A stretch of 14,590 nt of DNA from an uncultured Candidatus Saccharibacteria bacterium (GTDB lineage Bacteria > Patescibacteriota > Saccharimonadia > Saccharimonadales > Saccharimonadaceae), in the NCBI GenBank assembly GCA_934700415.1, contig CAKUXN010000012.1, forward strand, positions 1 to 14,590, in the 5' to 3' direction. Shown one piece after another: positions 11,318 through 14,590 of this stretch. A model generated the notes under the pieces. It did not search any database, was not told the DNA's origin, and was given only the letters and a program-made list of their open reading frames with translations. Position 1 is the stretch's first letter. Every line of letters begins with the position of its first letter. Made by a program: the position numbers and the translations under genes.

Positions 11318-11779
11318 TTATATTTCTCTTTTTGCCTTGTTAGACATTACGAAAGCCATTACGCTAGTCGTGAGCAACCCCAGAACGATAGCAGTATAGA
11401 ACATATCTTCAGGACCAGTGCTCGGCAAATTGTCAGAAGTGGCGGTAGTTTGAGTTTGAGCAGTAGGCTTGCTATTGGTAGTCTCGGTGGAAATAGTACC
11501 AATTGAAGATTTCTTACTATCTTCCGTTTTAACCTTTTCAGACGCCTTATCGGATTCTTTATCGGCATTTATAGCACTTTGTTCATTAGTAGCGTCGTCG
11601 GTTTTTTCGCTAATCGTAAACGAAGAATTATTGTCGCCACCGATATTTTTACTGGTAGATTTATTAGTTGCGACCACGATAATCGCGGCAATTAAAATTA
11701 AAATTAATACCATCGCCGTAATCACTATAGCGAGAATTTTGCGACGCTCTTTTTTATCTAAATCAGCAACATTATACAT
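11318..11779 (-). CDS. Small surface protein with N-terminal membrane segment and C-terminal LPSTG sorting signal
   Basis: 153 residues. After a short basic head (DKKERRK), residues 15-37 form a strong hydrophobic segment, a signal peptide or uncleaved anchor. Residues 38-117 are low-complexity, rich in Ser, Thr, Lys, Asp and Glu, like a cell-wall spacer. Then comes a full sortase sorting signal: LPSTG at 118-122, a hydrophobic stretch at about 126-145 and a positive tail (NKAKREI). Sortase would cut after Thr121 and attach the protein to the envelope. No folded domain is evident, so it may be a short display stalk. AAGGAG lies 6 nt before the ATG, under its own promoter, with its own terminator. 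The assignment depends on a sortase existing elsewhere in the genome. A monoderm-type envelope is consistent with Saccharibacteria. Confidence 0.85.
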   Translation of the reverse strand: MYNVADLDKKERRKILAIVITAMVLILILIAAIIVVATNKSTSKNIGGDNNSSFTISEKTDDATNEQSAINADKESDKASEKVKTEDSKKSSIGTISTETTNSKPTAQTQTTATSDNLPSTGPEDMFYTAIVLGLLTTSVMAFVMSNKAKREI

Positions 11780-11799
11780 AAAAAACTCCTTATACTCTG

Positions 11800-11828
11800 A
11801 TTATATCACACTTTTGCTAAAAACACAA
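11800..11828 (-). promoter_or_regulatory. LPXTG gene promoter TTGTGT-N17-TGATATAAT
   Basis: The -10 TATAAT (11800-11805) is preceded by TGA, and the -35 TTGTGT (11823-11828) is 17 bp away. The predicted leader is about 14 nt and contains AAGGAG. It lies in the gap after rsmD, making this gene a separate unit. Confidence 0.7.
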
Positions 11829-11845
11829 TACTATTTTATAAAATG

Positions 11846-12364
11846 TTAATGTTTTATATAGATTGAGATATGTGCAGCAGCATATTGACGGGTTTTTAGA
11901 AGCTCCATCCCCGGTATTTCGGGTGCATTTCCAGGGTGAGATAATGCTAAAATGCCACCCTCCTTCACAAAATCAGATAATGTTTCTATCTCATTTAAAT
12001 CAAAATTATCATAAGGCGGATCAGCTAAAATTATATCAAATTTCGTTTCGCTAGTATAGCTCCTAATTGAGCTAGTAATAATTTCCCCATTAGCCTCAAT
12101 ACCAGACAAATTTTGACGTATTATCCTAGAGGCCTTAGGGTTTTTTTCGACAAAAATTACCTTGTTGGCTCCCCTCGATAAAGCTTCGATGCCAAGAGCG
12201 CCACTACCAGAAAAAGCATCAAGTACTAGGGTACCCTCTAGGTGTCCTCCAAGCATATTAAAAAGGGCCAGGCGTTCCCTTTCTCCCATCGGATGTGTCC
12301 CCTCGCCCGGAGTAGAAAGTCTTCGATTTTTATAAATTCCAGAGGTAATTTTAATACTATTCAT
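11846..12364 (-). CDS. rsmD: 16S rRNA (guanine-966 N2) methyltransferase
   Basis: Uses S-adenosylmethionine to methylate N2 of G966 (E. coli numbering) in the small-subunit rRNA. 172 residues, slightly short for the family. The N-terminal SGIYKNRRLSTP and the ERERLALFNML helix match RsmD. The SAM-binding motif DAFSGSGALGIEALSRGA starts at residue 49, the acidic FVEKN at 71-75, and the catalytic DPPY at 115-118. It begins one base after the recG stop with no clear ribosome site, so translation probably depends on coupling to recG. No clear terminator follows. Confidence 0.95.
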   Translation of the reverse strand: MNSIKITSGIYKNRRLSTPGEGTHPMGERERLALFNMLGGHLEGTLVLDAFSGSGALGIEALSRGANKVIFVEKNPKASRIIRQNLSGIEANGEIITSSIRSYTSETKFDIILADPPYDNFDLNEIETLSDFVKEGGILALSHPGNAPEIPGMELLKTRQYAAAHISIYIKH

Positions 12365-12365
12365 T

Positions 12366-14426
12366 TTAATTCAAAGTCGTTAATTGTTGATATTTCAAAA
12401 TTCCAGCCATGAGCTCTTTATATTTTAACACATTTTCTTTATTTTGCAAAAATTCCATCGCATCAGTCTGGGCGCGATGGATCAATTTAGTGTCGGATAA
12501 GGAAGCAATTCTAAGGTCTAGCGTGCCATGTTGCAAAGAACCATAAATTTCTCCTGGCCCACGCAACTTTAAATCTACTTCAGCTAAATGAAAACCGTCA
12601 TTAGATTTTTCGAGCTCCTTTAGGCGCCGAGATGGCTGTGTTTCACCACTTGTTAGTAAATAACAAAAAGATTTCACAGAACCTCGGCCCACGCGTCCTC
12701 TCAGCTGATGAAGCTGTGCCAAGCCATATGATTCGGCATTTTCGATTACGATTAGAGAAGCGTTCGGTACATCGACCCCAACTTCCACGACAGTAGTAGA
12801 TACCAAAATATCAATCTCGCCGTTTAGGAACTGCCCCATAATTGAATCTTTCTCGGCAGATTTCATTTTTCCGTGCAAAAATTCAATTCTTCGTTCAGGA
12901 AAAATTTTTTTCAGTTTTTTAGTGCGTGATTTGACGGAAGTGATTTCGGAAGTAGGACCACCAGAAGTTTCGTCGATTGCCTTGCAAATCCAGTAAATTT
13001 GTTGTCCACGAGCTTTAGGACCACACTTTTTAAAGTCAGGCGCTGTGCTTAAGATTTCGCGCATTTTCGGATAAAGTTGGGCTTTAGTTTCTACCTCGGT
13101 TAAAATCTTGGTTTCAATCGGTTGCCGGCCTTTGGGAAGCTCATTTAAAATAGATACATCAAGGTCACCGAAAATAGTCAGCTGCAAAGAGCGCGGAATA
13201 GGTGTAGCGGTCATCGAAAGTAGATGCGGGGCCAGCCCTGAGGGAGATTTTAACATTAATTTTTGTCGCTGTTCTACTCCAAAACGGTGTTGTTCATCAA
13301 TTATGACTAAAGCTAAATTACAAAATTCAGTGTCATCAGTTAAAAGTGCATGGGTGCCAATCACAAGATTAACTTTCCCAGAAGCAATTGCTTGCTTCAA
13401 TTCCACCTTTTTCTTGGTCGCACCTGTAAGCAGTGCTGTCGTGACACCAAAATTACCAAGCAAACTTGACAAACTATCAAAATGTTGTGAAGCCAAAATA
13501 GCTGTCGGAGCCAGAATCGCAACTTGACCACCGACTAAAATTGTCTCATAAGCCGACAGTGCCGCCACCATAGTCTTGCCGGAGCCCACGTCGCCTTGTA
13601 AGAGCCGGTTCATCGGAGTAGGTTTTTCTAGGTCTTGAAAAATTTCCCATGTGGCTAACCTCTGGGCATTAGTCAGTTTAAATGGTAATTTGCTGACAAA
13701 ATCTCGAATCTTGTCCTTATCAAAGGCTATAGCTGTGGCGCGTAATTTTTCGTTTTCTAATCGATTTAAGCGCGCTGCCAAGATTAGCTCAAATAGTTCT
13801 TCGTAAGCCAAGTAATTCCGGGCTTTTTCAATAGCCTTCAACGAATCAGGAAAATGAGCGGTAAATAGAGCTTCTCTTCTCACGCCAGATTTTACAGTCG
13901 GCAATAAATCTGGAATCTCGCTAAATTTATCGCGAGAATTGTTGATGAGCCGTTTAAATTCTGAAGATTTTACAGCTCCACGAGCGATATAAATAGGCGT
14001 AAGCCCACTTGTAGGGTCGATATCGGAAGCCAAAGCCGCTGTAGGCGAAGTGAGTTGAAAGCGTCCGTTTTTTAATCCATATTCACCCATAAAATAGTAT
14101 TCACGGCCTGAAACGAATTGACGTACCCGATAGGCTTGATTAAACCAGACGACTTTTATAGCTCCAGTATTATCGCGGATTACCCCTTCAGTAATAGTTA
14201 GATTACGACGTCGAGCTCGCCTCGTTGAAAGCGAATCGACTTTACCCTTAATTACGATTTTGCCTGGCCGGATTTCGGCAATTGAAGTCGGTGCGGTATA
14301 ATTTTCGTAGTCGCGAGGCAAATTATAGAAAAAATCCCGTACGGTTTTGATTCCGGATTTTTTAAGTACGGCAGCAGTTTTTGGCCCGACCCCCTTTAAC
14401 GTTTCTACCGAGTCGAACAGGTTCAT
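12366..14426 (-). CDS. recG: ATP-dependent DNA helicase RecG
   Basis: Remodels stalled replication forks and branch-migrates Holliday junctions. 686 residues, full length. In order: an N-terminal helix-hairpin-helix-like [17 protein letters not shown], the wedge/OB domain (about 50-135), Walker A GDVGSGKT at 278-285, the Walker B DEQH box at 377-380, [11 protein letters not shown] at 404-414, the HGKM segment near 518, and motif VI with [12 protein letters not shown] at 571-582. The RecG-specific tail [13 protein letters not shown] is at 622-634. No missing motif. The ATG overlaps the trmD stop (ATGA), with GAGGAG about 12 nt upstream inside trmD, and rsmD follows by one base: a tightly coupled RNA-modification and DNA-repair operon. 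Confidence 0.98.
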   Translation of the reverse strand: MNLFDSVETLKGVGPKTAAVLKKSGIKTVRDFFYNLPRDYENYTAPTSIAEIRPGKIVIKGKVDSLSTRRARRRNLTITEGVIRDNTGAIKVVWFNQAYRVRQFVSGREYYFMGEYGLKNGRFQLTSPTAALASDIDPTSGLTPIYIARGAVKSSEFKRLINNSRDKFSEIPDLLPTVKSGVRREALFTAHFPDSLKAIEKARNYLAYEELFELILAARLNRLENEKLRATAIAFDKDKIRDFVSKLPFKLTNAQRLATWEIFQDLEKPTPMNRLLQGDVGSGKTMVAALSAYETILVGGQVAILAPTAILASQHFDSLSSLLGNFGVTTALLTGATKKKVELKQAIASGKVNLVIGTHALLTDDTEFCNLALVIIDEQHRFGVEQRQKLMLKSPSGLAPHLLSMTATPIPRSLQLTIFGDLDVSILNELPKGRQPIETKILTEVETKAQLYPKMREILSTAPDFKKCGPKARGQQIYWICKAIDETSGGPTSEITSVKSRTKKLKKIFPERRIEFLHGKMKSAEKDSIMGQFLNGEIDILVSTTVVEVGVDVPNASLIVIENAESYGLAQLHQLRGRVGRGSVKSFCYLLTSGETQPSRRLKELEKSNDGFHLAEVDLKLRGPGEIYGSLQHGTLDLRIASLSDTKLIHRAQTDAMEFLQNKENVLKYKELMAGILKYQQLTTLN

Positions 14427-14590
14427 GCTTTACCGCTATGCTCCTCGCGCCATTTAGCAATTTCACCATGATTGCCCGAAAGCAATATTTCCGGCACTTT
14501 CATACCACGGAAATCTTCTGGCCTAGTATATTGCGGATATTCCAGATTGTCTCCGTCTGAAAAAGACTCAATAATCGCTGATTGTTCTCC
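14423..14590 (-). CDS. trmD: tRNA (guanine-37 N1) methyltransferase, C-terminal part
   Basis: 55 C-terminal residues are visible, and the gene continues off the window. The segment [12 protein letters not shown] followed by [17 protein letters not shown] is the typical TrmD C-terminal domain signature. TrmD methylates G37 next to the anticodon and is a SPOUT-family enzyme. The stop TGA overlaps the recG start by 4 bp (ATGA). Missing 5' part means length and start cannot be judged. Confidence 0.93.
   Translation of the reverse strand, partial: GEQSAIIESFSDGDNLEYPQYTRPEDFRGMKVPEILLSGNHGEIAKWREEHSGKA

Noticed and set aside
13108..13527. 139-residue open frame antisense to recG
   Set aside because: recG is intact and family-typical across this stretch; the antisense frame has no start signals.

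Overview
The window looks like chromosomal DNA from a small-genome Candidate Phyla Radiation bacterium. Candidatus Saccharibacteria (TM7) is my best guess. This is inferred from the gene set and protein style, not from a marker comparison. Sampled stretches are about 41% G+C. The standard genetic code fits, with TAA, TAG and TGA all used as stops, which argues against the UGA-recoded CPR lineages. Most genes are tightly packed core genes; one stretch of about 2 kb holds unrecognised small proteins.

Left part (1-5046): a 5'-truncated enolase gene (+) converges, across a shared bidirectional terminator, on a five-gene minus-strand operon. In transcription order it reads GAPDH, RpiB-like isomerase, Rpe-like epimerase, PfkB-family kinase and LOG-family phosphoribohydrolase. 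Junctions are TAATG overlaps or a few bases. The set could carry ribose phosphate released from nucleotides into lower glycolysis, but both pentose-phosphate enzymes have altered active-site residues.

Middle (5076-8999, minus): a D-lactate/2-hydroxyacid dehydrogenase-like flavoprotein, trigger factor, ribosomal protein S12 and ribosomal protein S7, ending in a strong terminator. Each of the first three has its own likely promoter. The flavoprotein lacks all three histidines of the usual metal site, and S12 has Pro in place of the decoding-site Lys that streptomycin contacts.

Accessory stretch (9018-11086): a 64-residue protein (minus) diverges from a 105-residue protein (plus), followed by a nearly empty AT-rich gap, a 264-residue soluble protein and an 85-residue protein. 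None is recognised with confidence. The divergent intergenic region carries a 16-bp perfect palindrome on one -10 element and a matching AGCGNCGCT motif in each 5' leader. Two plus-strand genes share the promoter form TTGACT-N17-TGCTATAAT. Two promoters (flavoprotein and 264-residue protein) sit so close to the ATG that the mRNAs should be nearly or fully leaderless.

Right part (11140-14590, minus): trmD (partial), recG and rsmD form a coupled operon. It is followed by an independently transcribed LPXTG-type surface protein and tRNA-Leu(UAG), each with its own promoter and terminator. I see no insertion sequence, CRISPR array or rRNA.
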